Assembly: GCA_964629505.1 (NCBI GenBank)
Contig: CAZVQR010000002.1
Location: forward strand, 1 to 28,968
Direction: 5' to 3'
DNA length: 28,968 nt
DNA from: 2-02-FULL-44-35 sp964629505
Lineage (GTDB): Bacteria; Patescibacteriota; Minisyncoccia; Phycocordibacterales; DSPV01
Part shown: positions 6,907 to 13,973 of the stretch, in pieces
Layout: each line of letters opens with the position of its first letter
Numbering within the stretch: position 1 is the stretch's first letter
Program-made: the position numbers and the translations under genes
The notes under the pieces: model-generated
Database searches by the model: none
Told to the model about the DNA's origin: nothing
What the model saw: the letters and a program-made list of their open reading frames with translations, nothing else

Positions 6907-8016
6907 TTATACCGCACTTGGCCCAAAAAAGCGCAACTCCTTGTTGATAAGAAGTGATTGGAGACCGGGCAAAGTTTCGTTCGCCAAAAAATCCAGCATC
7001 GCGCCGCCGCCGGTGGAAACGAAACTGAATTTATCTTCCAAACCAAGGGCGGTGATGGCAGCGACGGTGTCGCCGCCGCCGACTACCGATTTGGCTTGGC
7101 TTTGGGCAATCATCGCCGCCAAATTTTTGGTGCCGGTGTCAAAACCGACTTCATACTCGCCTAAGGGGCCATTCCATAAAATGAACTGGGCTTTGGAAAT
7201 AAGTTTGCGTAAAATCTCCAATGTCTTCGGTCCGGCGTCAACAATTTTTTTTCGTTCGGCGGTAATGGTGTCAACCGGCAAATGTAAATTAGATTTTATC
7301 AGCGAATTCAAATCAGGTGGCGTTTTAGAAATAAGCGAGTTGCCGACATCAAAACCTTGAGCTTTTAAAAAATCGTTGGCTAGCGCCCCGCCGACAAAAA
7401 CCAAATCATAAAGACCGATAAATTTTTTTAGGAGGGGCAGTTTAGTTTCAAATTTCGCGCCGCCTAAAATAAACAGGGCCGGGCGGGGCGGCTTGAGGGC
7501 GGCCGAAAGCCGCCGCGTTTCTTCGGCGAACAATAGACCGGCAAAACTCGGCAAAAGTCTCGGCAGACCGACAATGGAAGCATGAGCACGGTGGGAAACG
7601 GCAAAAGCCTCATTGACGAAAATTTCGCCGAAAGAAGCAAGCTCTCGGGCAAAATTTTCGTCATTGGCTTTTTCCCCGGCATTAACTCGCAAGTTTTCAA
7701 AAAAAGTAAAACCGCCGTCTTCCAAATCGGCAACATTTTTGGCCAACTCGGAAAAATTAGCCGAAAAAGACATCAAAAATCTTTTCCGTAATTCCTGCCA
7801 AACCGGCCGTAAACTGTCGCCACCCTTCCCTTCCAAGTGACTCAAGATGATTGTCCGGGCGCCAGCATTATGAAGTAGTTCCAAAGTCGGCAAAATTTTC
7901 CTAATCCGAAAATCATCAACAACCTTGCCATCTTTAATCGGCACATTCAAATCCAACCGAAGCAAAACCCTTTTGCCCGCGAGATTCTTTTGGTTTTCTA
8001 AAAGCGGTAAGTCCAT
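6907..8016 (-). CDS. pgk: phosphoglycerate kinase
   Basis: This glycolytic enzyme transfers phosphate between 1,3-bisphosphoglycerate and ADP; here it has 369 residues, slightly short for the usual 390. Motifs are RLDLNVP (20-26), DDFRIRKILPTLELL, FFENLR, GGAKFETKLPLL, WNGPLGEYE, GGGDTVAAI and the nucleotide loop STGGGAMLDFL. The C-terminus ends NKELRFFGPSAV without the usual longer tail. The promoter is an extended -10 lying 7 nt before the ATG at 8016, so the mRNA is probably leaderless. tpiA lies about 1.2 kb away in the pilus operon, so the two glycolytic genes are near each other but not in one operon. DUF378 follows. Confidence 0.96.
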   Translation of the reverse strand: MDLPLLENQKNLAGKRVLLRLDLNVPIKDGKVVDDFRIRKILPTLELLHNAGARTIILSHLEGKGGDSLRPVWQELRKRFLMSFSANFSELAKNVADLEDGGFTFFENLRVNAGEKANDENFARELASFGEIFVNEAFAVSHRAHASIVGLPRLLPSFAGLLFAEETRRLSAALKPPRPALFILGGAKFETKLPLLKKFIGLYDLVFVGGALANDFLKAQGFDVGNSLISKTPPDLNSLIKSNLHLPVDTITAERKKIVDAGPKTLEILRKLISKAQFILWNGPLGEYEVGFDTGTKNLAAMIAQSQAKSVVGGGDTVAAITALGLEDKFSFVSTGGGAMLDFLANETLPGLQSLLINKELRFFGPSAV

Positions 8017-8023
8017 TAAAACT

Positions 8024-8032
8024 ATTTTAGCA
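8024..8032 (-). promoter_or_regulatory. extended -10 promoter of pgk, likely leaderless
   Basis: Leftward TGCTAAAAT, then 7 nt, then the ATG at 8016. Same geometry as ddl and alaS. Confidence 0.6.
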
Positions 8033-8061
8033 AAAAATTAAGCCGGTGTCGCTAAAACTCT

Positions 8062-8096
8062 CCAAAAAGAAACCGGTGGCCATTGCTGGTCACCGG
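8062..8096 (-). terminator. intrinsic terminator of the alpha-CTD-like gene
   Basis: Leftward CCGGTGACCA pairs with TGGCCACCGG (10 bp, one G:U) around GCAA, then TTTCTTTTT. It lies 26 nt after the stop at 8122 and separates that gene from pgk. Confidence 0.85.
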
Positions 8097-8121
8097 AGAA
8101 TTACTTGGTTGATTCTTGCGC

Positions 8122-8877
8122 TCAACGCAATTTCCTGTTGAGCCTTTTTATGGTCCGCCTCCAGAGAATCGGCTGGCGATGTCTTGTCAAAAGGGCTACC
8201 TCCCACAGCTCATCGGCTGTTTGAGCCTTCCGGCTGAGCATCTCCAAACCTTTGGGAAAACGGAAATAACTCAACACATCACGCGCGTCCGCGAATGTGC
8301 CAAGGCACATAGTGTGTAATGCAATCTTCCGTTGAAACTTCGGTCTGCCGCCAACCAAAGCTTGTCTTGTCCTTATCGTGTTTTCGCAAAACAAACTGCG
8401 TTGTGTATACACGAACTGACGCAGAAGGCGCCACGGTTGCGGATGTCCAGGTTTTCTCAAAAGTGATTCGAACTTTGTCTCAAAAGCGGTGTTAACCTTG
8501 GCCTGCATCCATCCATATCCCCAGTAACTGTCGGAGCAGTGACCTTTGCTCAAAGAGTCCGCTACAGACAATACCGTACCCAAAAGTTCGGGAATCGTCC
8601 CCGCAGAATTGATCGTCTCAATAAGCCGGTTAGCTTCATTGAGGGAGTCACTCCTTGAGTCCTTAAGCGGCAGCGCCTGTTGGGCGCATGCCTCTTTAAT
8701 GACTTGCAAAGCTTTTCTACCCACTCCCAGAAAACGTGAGAGCTCATCGGCGGTCTTCGCGGCACATTGCTCAATCGTTGTTAATCCAACACTCTGAAGC
8801 ACCTCTTTCGCCGTTTTACCGATCGGCAGATCTGCAATTTTGACTGATTTTACTAATTCAACATTTTGGCTATTCAT
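8122..8877 (-). CDS. hypothetical protein with RNA polymerase alpha-CTD-like N-terminal domain
   Basis: This 251-residue cytoplasmic protein has no function I recognise. Residues about 14-70 (LPIGKTAKEVLQSVGLTTIE, then CAAKTADELSRFLGVGRKAL and QVIKEA) follow the helix-hairpin-helix pattern of the RNA polymerase alpha C-terminal domain, which binds UP-element DNA and activators. The rest (about 75-251) is basic, rich in Arg, Trp and Cys, and ends RRTIKRLNRKLR. It may bind nucleic acid; that is inference. The ATG at 8877 is the first possible start, since an in-frame TAA lies seven codons upstream. It has its own terminator and a candidate promoter at 8954-8982, so it is a monocistronic unit between tpiA and pgk. 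Confidence 0.75.
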   Translation of the reverse strand: MNSQNVELVKSVKIADLPIGKTAKEVLQSVGLTTIEQCAAKTADELSRFLGVGRKALQVIKEACAQQALPLKDSRSDSLNEANRLIETINSAGTIPELLGTVLSVADSLSKGHCSDSYWGYGWMQAKVNTAFETKFESLLRKPGHPQPWRLLRQFVYTQRSLFCENTIRTRQALVGGRPKFQRKIALHTMCLGTFADARDVLSYFRFPKGLEMLSRKAQTADELWEVALLTRHRQPILWRRTIKRLNRKLR

Positions 8878-8953
8878 TCGTGGGTGTATTTAGGTGTATT
8901 GTTTCGGGACACCAAGGCCTCCTTTCAAGAGCCAACCCGTTTTTTCTGCCAAG

Positions 8954-8982
8954 AGCTTAACATCCCACCATAATCCTGTCAA
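8954..8982 (-). promoter_or_regulatory. candidate promoter of the alpha-CTD-like gene
   Basis: Leftward TTGACA (8982-8977), 17 nt, then the weak -10 TAAGCT (8959-8954). The resulting leader of about 70 nt carries AAAGGAGG about 40 nt before the ATG, too far to serve that start directly. Confidence 0.4.
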
Positions 8983-9048
8983 GCTTTGAAATTTTCGCAG
9001 ACGAAATACCAAAATCAAAATACGGTTCTACTTAGGAACTTTCTCCCC

Positions 9049-9085
9049 CTACACTAACTCACCGCGATAGCATAAAGTTAGTGTA
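9049..9085. repeat. 10-bp inverted repeat in intergenic region
   Basis: TACACTAACT and AGTTAGTGTA are perfect inverted arms separated by 17 nt. Neither strand has a U tract after it, so an operator or RNA hairpin is more likely than a terminator. The gap 8878-9240 otherwise holds the candidate promoter and the structured element at 9110. Confidence 0.5.
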
Positions 9086-9109
9086 TACATAAAATTAAGT
9101 AGATGGAAC

Positions 9110-9229
9110 CAAATTCGTTGAAGGCGCATATTTTCTGGAGGCTTGCGAGCGCGACCGGCGCGAGCACGAGGAAAATTTCAGTAGAAATTTATCCGTGCTC
9201 CAAGAAAATATGTGCCGAGAAAGAATTTG
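9110..9229 (+). ncRNA. structured element, copy 1 (unknown class)
   Basis: This 120-nt stretch folds into a long imperfect stem closed by CAAATTC/GAATTTG. A conserved internal loop (GTTGAA opposite GAGAAA) follows, then helix GGCGCATATTTTCT/AGAAAATATGTGCC. The stem leads to two hairpins: GC-rich GCTTGCG/CGCGAGC and an AU-rich one with AAATTTC-AGTA-GAAATTT. A second copy at 23685-23819 on the other strand has the same core with one base changed. Its helices differ at paired positions, for example the closing pairs TA to CG, TA to AT and CG to AT. That is covariation from only two copies. Orientation is assigned from the shared core; transcription is not proven. It is convergent with tpiA. I do not recognise the class. 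Confidence 0.6.
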
Positions 9230-9240
9230 CTATTCATTTT

Positions 9241-10002
9241 TTACATCACACTCAAAATCGCTTTGAAACTTTCCGGTTCCAAACTTTGCCGACCGATGAG
9301 CAGACCTTGGACATTACCTTGGTAGACAATGGCTTCGGCGTTTTTGGCGTCCACAGAACCGCCGTAAAGAATCGGCACTTTGAACGCCGCCTCCTGTTCG
9401 TAAATATCGGCTAAAATTTTCCTGATAAAAATTCCCATTTCTTCCACCTGCTCCGGCTTCATCGCCTCCCGGCCACCAATCGCCCAAACCGGCTCATAAG
9501 CGATAATTAAATTTTCCAAAAGTTTGCCGGTAACGCCCTGAAGCGAATTCCTGATTTGATTTTTAAGAAAACCAAGATACTCGCCTTTTTCATCGCGCAG
9601 GTTTTCACCAACGCAAACAATCGCCCGCAAACCAAGCTTCAGAGCCAAAATCGCTTTTTTGGCGACTTGGCTATCGGTCTCGCCCAAAACCCGTCGCTCG
9701 GAGTGGCCAACAATTGCGTATTGAGCGTCGGCATTCAAAATCATCACTGGACTGATTTGACTGGTGTAAGAACCGGCAATTTCCCAAAAAATATCTTGAA
9801 CGCCGAGAGCAATGTTACGGGTATTCTTGGCGGCTTTGGCGAGCGCTGGCAGATAAAGGAAGGGCGGACAAATCACCACCGTAGCGCGGCGGATTTTGGC
9901 AGCGGCCCTTTTGGCGGCGGCGAAAATCCGCCGCGCCTCCGCCACTGTCGACGGATTCATCTTCCAATTCGCCACAATTATTTTTTTATCTTTATGGTTC
10001 AT
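9241..10002 (-). CDS. tpiA: triosephosphate isomerase
   Basis: This 253-residue cytoplasmic enzyme interconverts dihydroxyacetone phosphate and glyceraldehyde 3-phosphate. Catalytic residues are N12 and K14 (VANWKMNP), H100 (VGHSERR) and E170 (AYEPVWAIGG). The phosphate loop YGGSVDAKN and LLIGRQSL are present. Two usual motifs differ: GSYTSQIS replaces GAYTGEIS, and WAIGGREAMKP replaces WAIGTGxxAxP in flexible loop 6, whose lid closes over the substrate. The ATG lies 10 nt after the stop of the last prepilin-like gene on the same strand and no promoter is evident in the gap. tpiA therefore appears to be the last gene of the pilus operon. Confidence 0.96.
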   Translation of the reverse strand: MNHKDKKIIVANWKMNPSTVAEARRIFAAAKRAAAKIRRATVVICPPFLYLPALAKAAKNTRNIALGVQDIFWEIAGSYTSQISPVMILNADAQYAIVGHSERRVLGETDSQVAKKAILALKLGLRAIVCVGENLRDEKGEYLGFLKNQIRNSLQGVTGKLLENLIIAYEPVWAIGGREAMKPEQVEEMGIFIRKILADIYEQEAAFKVPILYGGSVDAKNAEAIVYQGNVQGLLIGRQSLEPESFKAILSVM

Positions 10003-10012
10003 AATTCATATA

Positions 10013-11296
10013 TTACTCCGTCTCTTTCCACTCATCAATCGTGTAGCCGCCGCCGGGACCGGCGGTAAACAGTAGGTTGGCAAGCCCGGTTTCGTAGATA
10101 ACCTGAGCGCTGTTTTGAATGGTAATCTTGTAAGCCGTTACCTCCTTAATTTTCACGCTGTTTTTAAGATTAATGTCGCCATGACCGGCATAGACAAGCA
10201 ATGCTCCTTGGGCACTGTTCTGCACCTCAATTGCTTCCTCGCCTCCGCCTTGCTCGGCGCTCCGATTCGCTGAAATAAATAAAATGTAAGAACCCGGCTG
10301 ACCGGTGCCGTAAAAGCTAGTGGTATTTTGGAGTTCAATATTGCTGGAGGTAATGCGGTTTAACGGATCGTCAGCAATAACCACAACGCTTCGGTTGCCA
10401 AGCGACGAGTGAATCCGAAAAGTGGCGCTGCCTGAAACCTCAATTTTACCAGTTACCCACAACGGCCCGGTGAGCGTTATCGAATCGCTACTGTCAACTT
10501 TTAAGTTACAGGGGATTTTTTTAGGGCCGATTGTTACCGAACCGGAGATATTATAGGTGCTACCAGAACAAGAAACGGTGCCACCCAGAGCGGCCTCGTT
10601 CTCCCACTCGGTAATCTTGGCGTCAGAGATAGGGAGCGCGGCAGTGACTTGATCGGGACTGTTTGGATAGGAAACACCCCCGACCGTGGTGCCGGAAATA
10701 ACTTGATAGTAAGCATTTTTATCAATCTGTGAGTCCGTAATGGTGTGGGCGTAGGCCGAGCTGGTGGCGTGAATTTTGTAAATGCTGCCACTTGGGCCAG
10801 CTGAGATCACATCGCCTTTTATCAAATTACTGTTCTCACCCGTCACTGGACCGTTGGAGAAAACATTGCCGGACACTAAGGCGGTGTTTTTTATATGCAT
10901 CCCTCCCTCCCCCGATTGCACGCCGTAGGAAAATGAAACGCCGGCAGCCATAATTAAATCGGTTTGGATTTTGCGTATCGTGTCGGAAAAATTTCCGATG
11001 GCAATAATTCTCTTACCGCCCAAAATATCAGACACCGAAGCAGTGGCTGTTTCGCCGCCTAAAGTCAGACTTTCGCTAGCGTTGACTTGTTTGCCGGTTT
11101 TCAAACGATAAGTAAGGTCTTCGCTCAACGACTCGGAAAGAAAGTAGCTGTTTTTGGAACGAACTAAATCATTGCTGATATTAAGTTGCCGCAAAACCGG
11201 ATTAGCTACTCCTAAAGTAATGGTAGTAGAAATAAATAAAAAGAAAATAATCGCCGTAATCAGAGCCTGTCCGCTATTTGTAAAAGTTTTTTTCAT
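10013..11296 (-). CDS. PilX-like type IV pilus-associated protein with extended C-terminal domain
   Basis: This 427-residue protein starts with a prepilin-like segment: MKKTFTNSGQALITAIIFF, with one hydrophobic helix at about 11-30. A Gly precedes Gln, but the Glu found at +5 in true prepilins is missing, as in PilX-type proteins. Residues about 125-427 are Ser/Gly/Thr rich. They repeat motifs such as IKNTALVSGNVFSNG, IELQNTTSF, IEVQNSAQGALL, INLKNSVKI and ITIQNSAQVIY, suggesting a beta-solenoid. It would sit at the pilus or cell surface, perhaps as a tip or adhesive subunit; that is inference. The start overlaps the stop of the preceding gene by 4 nt, and tpiA follows. Confidence 0.75.
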   Translation of the reverse strand: MKKTFTNSGQALITAIIFFLFISTTITLGVANPVLRQLNISNDLVRSKNSYFLSESLSEDLTYRLKTGKQVNASESLTLGGETATASVSDILGGKRIIAIGNFSDTIRKIQTDLIMAAGVSFSYGVQSGEGGMHIKNTALVSGNVFSNGPVTGENSNLIKGDVISAGPSGSIYKIHATSSAYAHTITDSQIDKNAYYQVISGTTVGGVSYPNSPDQVTAALPISDAKITEWENEAALGGTVSCSGSTYNISGSVTIGPKKIPCNLKVDSSDSITLTGPLWVTGKIEVSGSATFRIHSSLGNRSVVVIADDPLNRITSSNIELQNTTSFYGTGQPGSYILFISANRSAEQGGGEEAIEVQNSAQGALLVYAGHGDINLKNSVKIKEVTAYKITIQNSAQVIYETGLANLLFTAGPGGGYTIDEWKETE

Positions 11297-11799
11297 TGGT
11301 TTTGGTATGAACCGCGCAAAACGACGGTGGTGTAAAATTTCTCCGAGCGAAACGCTACCCCTTCGCCGCTTTGCGCCGTTAATTCCACCTTGACTGCCTT
11401 GGTTCGGCCATTGGAAAGTTCCCGAAAAATTAAACTGGTAATTGCCGTTGAAGAAGCCGTTAGCGGATTATAGGCGCCGCCATTTAATCGCTGGTAAATC
11501 GCTTCGCCAATCAAAGAAAATTCCATTGTATCCAAAATTAACTTGCCCGGACTGACGCCCAAAACACTGGCCGCGTTGACCGCCGTCGCTTTCCGAATTT
11601 CCCGCGTCATTTGCTCCAATGCCACTTCACCAACCGTTTCAATCGCTCGTGATGATTTCAACCGACCATAGGATTTGCCGATAACTAAAATCATATTGAT
11701 TAAAGTAACCAAAATCAACGCCAAAATGGCAACATAAATTAGAAGTTCCGGTAAACTTGTTCCCTTATTTTTATTTTTGTTGCTCAAAAAGTTAATCAT
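11293..11799 (-). CDS. type IV pilus minor prepilin (PilW/GspJ-like)
   Basis: This 168-residue protein has a class III signal ending NKNKNKG with cleavage expected before TSLPELLIYVAILALI. The glutamate at +5 is present, and the hydrophobic helix runs about 16-42. The C-terminal globular part (ALEQMTREIRKATAVN, then LIFRELSNGRTKAVKVELTA) resembles GspJ/PilW minor pilins in layout. It would be processed by prepilin peptidase (not in window) and join the pilus initiation complex. The start overlaps the previous gene by 8 nt and the stop overlaps the next by 4 nt. Confidence 0.82.
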   Translation of the reverse strand: MINFLSNKNKNKGTSLPELLIYVAILALILVTLINMILVIGKSYGRLKSSRAIETVGEVALEQMTREIRKATAVNAASVLGVSPGKLILDTMEFSLIGEAIYQRLNGGAYNPLTASSTAITSLIFRELSNGRTKAVKVELTAQSGEGVAFRSEKFYTTVVLRGSYQNQ

Positions 11800-12283
11800 T
11801 AAATAAATTGGTTAAATAAAAATTTAACGACTTAGTGGTGGTGGCAACGCCAGCGCTCCAAGCAATGAACACGGTGGCTTTTTTGGTGTTGGAGTCGAGT
11901 GTACCGGTCGGCGCGATATCATCGCTCATGTCGCGATAAACATTATTCAAGACAAAACTTCTTTCAAAGATTGCGTCAGTAAAAATATTGCTGGTGGTCG
12001 CCTGCCAATTGCCATTATAGAAAGTAAGGTAATAAGTGGCGCCGACAGTTAAAGAATTCAAATTATCCCAACTCGCATCGCGCAAAAAACGTAATGTCTC
12101 CACGCTTTCTTCGGCTAAAAAAGCCGCTTGGACATGGCGCAGATTGGCAAGAGCGGTTCTAAAATAAAGATTGTAAGCGGCAATTAAGCCGGACAAAATC
12201 AAAGTGGCAATGGCGGCGCCAACTATCACTTCCACCAAACTCATACCGTTTTTTGTGAGATCGCCTCGCTTAAACATACTCAT
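11792..12283 (-). CDS. type IV pilus minor prepilin (PilV/GspI-like)
   Basis: This 163-residue protein has a prepilin signal MSMFKRGDLTKNG followed by MSLVEVIVGAAIATLILSG, with glutamate at +5 and one helix. The helix continues into AAFLAEESVETLRFLRD, which is the PilV/GspI pattern, and then a short beta-rich domain (TYYLTFYNGNWQATTSN). It would be a minor pilin. The start overlaps the upstream stop as ATGA and the end overlaps the next gene by 8 nt, so it is translationally coupled on both sides. Confidence 0.82.
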   Translation of the reverse strand: MSMFKRGDLTKNGMSLVEVIVGAAIATLILSGLIAAYNLYFRTALANLRHVQAAFLAEESVETLRFLRDASWDNLNSLTVGATYYLTFYNGNWQATTSNIFTDAIFERSFVLNNVYRDMSDDIAPTGTLDSNTKKATVFIAWSAGVATTTKSLNFYLTNLFND

Positions 12284-12747
12284 TTTGTCTCAATTAAACC
12301 AGTTTGATAAATTGTAACGATCATTATTTGCGCTGGATTATTTTTGTCTCTGATAGTAATCACCCCATACTGATTGGTGGCGCCGGTGAGTTTTTCAAAA
12401 ATTGCGTCGCTACCGCCGCCATTCAAAATAATGGCGCTGATTTCTACCAAAGAACTAAGGCGTTCGGTTTTGTTCGCCGAATCAGCCGGATTGTAAACCG
12501 CGCCGGTAAAAAAAGTAACGCTATCGGCGGCAAAGTGAACGCCGTATTGGGCCGCGCCGCGGCCGGCGAGAGTCTTGCCACGCGCTTCGCTAAGCACGGC
12601 GGCAACGGCCGCGGCGCTTTTTTCCAGAGCCTGACCCCGATTGTAATTTACAAATACCTCATAAACCAAAACAAACAAAACCGCCGCAATCGCCAAAACC
12701 ACCAACATTTCCACCAAGGTGGCGCCCTTTTGTAATTTAGATAGCAT
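12280..12747 (-). CDS. type IV pilus prepilin (FimT/GspH-like)
   Basis: This 155-residue protein starts MLSKLQKG with cleavage expected before ATLVEMLVVLAIAAVLFVLV, including glutamate at +5. After the helix, LEKSAAAVAAVLSEARGKTL and the following strands fit the FimT/GspH minor pilin layout. It may instead be the major pilin, since no other gene in the cluster is clearly that. Its start overlaps pilC by 11 nt and its stop overlaps the next prepilin by 4 nt. Confidence 0.8.
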   Translation of the reverse strand: MLSKLQKGATLVEMLVVLAIAAVLFVLVYEVFVNYNRGQALEKSAAAVAAVLSEARGKTLAGRGAAQYGVHFAADSVTFFTGAVYNPADSANKTERLSSLVEISAIILNGGGSDAIFEKLTGATNQYGVITIRDKNNPAQIMIVTIYQTGLIETK

Positions 12748-13954
12748 TGCTCAAAGAGTAAATCGGACTAATCATTGAGACGGCGAAAAAACCAACCGCC
12801 AAACCGACCACAATCATCAAAAATGGTTCAATAACGGTGGACATATCTTTGGTCTGACGCTCCACTTCTTCTTCATAAAAACCAGCCACTTCCATCAGCA
12901 TTTCCGCCAATTTGCCAGTTTCTTCGCCGATACCGACCATTTCCGCCAAAAACGGCGGGTAAAGTTTTTCGGCATCGGCAAAAATTTGATAAAGCGGATT
13001 GCCTTTCTGAATGCTTGCCCCGGCCGCCTTGAGCACCGTTTGATAATGATGGTGTTGGACAACTTCGGCGGTAATGTCAAAAGCCAGCGCCGCCGAAACG
13101 CCGGAAGTCAAAAGCGAGGAAAGCGTCCGAGCGGTGCGAGCAGAATTGGTTTCTTTCACCAATCGACCGATTAAAGGAATGTGAAGCGCCGTCGTGTCAA
13201 AAATTTTCCGACCTTTTTTAGAACGAAAAGCCGCCAAACCGCCAACCAAGAGCAAACCCAAACCGACAAAAAACAAAGTGGTGTGGGCGGAAAAGAAATC
13301 GCTAACGGCGATAATTATTTTGGTGCTCAACGGCAACGGCACATTCAAATCCTTGAAGGTCGCCGTCAAACTGGGAATAACGAAAATCAGCATCATGACA
13401 GCAATCACCAGCATTAAAACAATCAGAATGGCTGGATAAATCATGGCGCCGCGTACCCGCTTCCGCAAAACATACATCTGATTCATTTGAAGGGAAACCA
13501 ATTTCAAAGAATTCGCCAAAGTGCCGCCTTCCTCGCCGGCTTTCACCATGGCCACGAACAATGGCGAAAAAACTTTGGGATAATTTTTCAGCGACTCGGC
13601 CAAAGCCGTGCCTTTTTTTATTTCTCCCGCCACTCCGCCGATGATTTTTTTGAACTGGCGATTTTTCGTCTGCCGCTCCAAAACAAACAGGGTTCGCGGC
13701 AACGACAGACCAGCTTGAATCATCGCTCCCAAATTGCGGGCGAAAGAAATTTTGTCTTGGGCGGAAACGCTGCCAATACTGGAAAAAAATTTCATCAAGG
13801 CTTGGAAAATTTTTTGCTCTGACATCGGTTCGGCGTAGACCACCGTCTCGTTTTCGTTTTTCAATTCCTGATACAACGAAAATTTGTCCGGCGCTTCGCG
13901 CGTTCCCTCATAGGCCTCGCCCGATTGCTTTATGGCTTTGAACTTAAATCGCAT
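12737..13954 (-). CDS. pilC: type IV pilus inner-membrane platform protein
   Basis: PilC, of the GspF family, forms the inner-membrane platform on which PilB turns. From the ATG at 13954 the protein has 405 residues. It begins MRFKFKAIKQSGEAYEGTRE, the typical N-terminus. Two GspF repeats follow: ISFARNLGAMIQAGLSLPRT with AGEEGGTLANSLKLVS, and ARTLSSLLTSGVSAALAFDI with GIGEETGKLAEMLMEVAGFY. Membrane helices are IYPAILIVLMLVIAVMMLIF, a second near FFVGLGLLLVGGLAAF, and the C-terminal IEPFLMIVVGLAVGFFAVSM. An ATG 17 codons upstream would overlap pilB by 32 nt and adds residues atypical of PilC. The gene is 19 nt after pilB. Confidence 0.93.
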   Translation of the reverse strand: MRFKFKAIKQSGEAYEGTREAPDKFSLYQELKNENETVVYAEPMSEQKIFQALMKFFSSIGSVSAQDKISFARNLGAMIQAGLSLPRTLFVLERQTKNRQFKKIIGGVAGEIKKGTALAESLKNYPKVFSPLFVAMVKAGEEGGTLANSLKLVSLQMNQMYVLRKRVRGAMIYPAILIVLMLVIAVMMLIFVIPSLTATFKDLNVPLPLSTKIIIAVSDFFSAHTTLFFVGLGLLLVGGLAAFRSKKGRKIFDTTALHIPLIGRLVKETNSARTARTLSSLLTSGVSAALAFDITAEVVQHHHYQTVLKAAGASIQKGNPLYQIFADAEKLYPPFLAEMVGIGEETGKLAEMLMEVAGFYEEEVERQTKDMSTVIEPFLMIVVGLAVGFFAVSMISPIYSLSNAI

Positions 13955-13973
13955 AAATTTAGCGGGTATAAAA

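Noticed and set aside
9110..9229. Hammerhead or other known self-cleaving ribozyme
   Set aside because: The junction architecture is superficially similar, but the conserved CUGANGA core is absent, and I could not match twister or kink-turn consensus either.
9103..9414. Plus-strand reading frame containing ASATGASTRKISVEIYPC, with the same peptide readable leftward in 23600-23965
   Set aside because: The shared peptide only reflects translation of the structured element's conserved core in both copies. The first frame then runs antisense through tpiA; neither looks like a protein.
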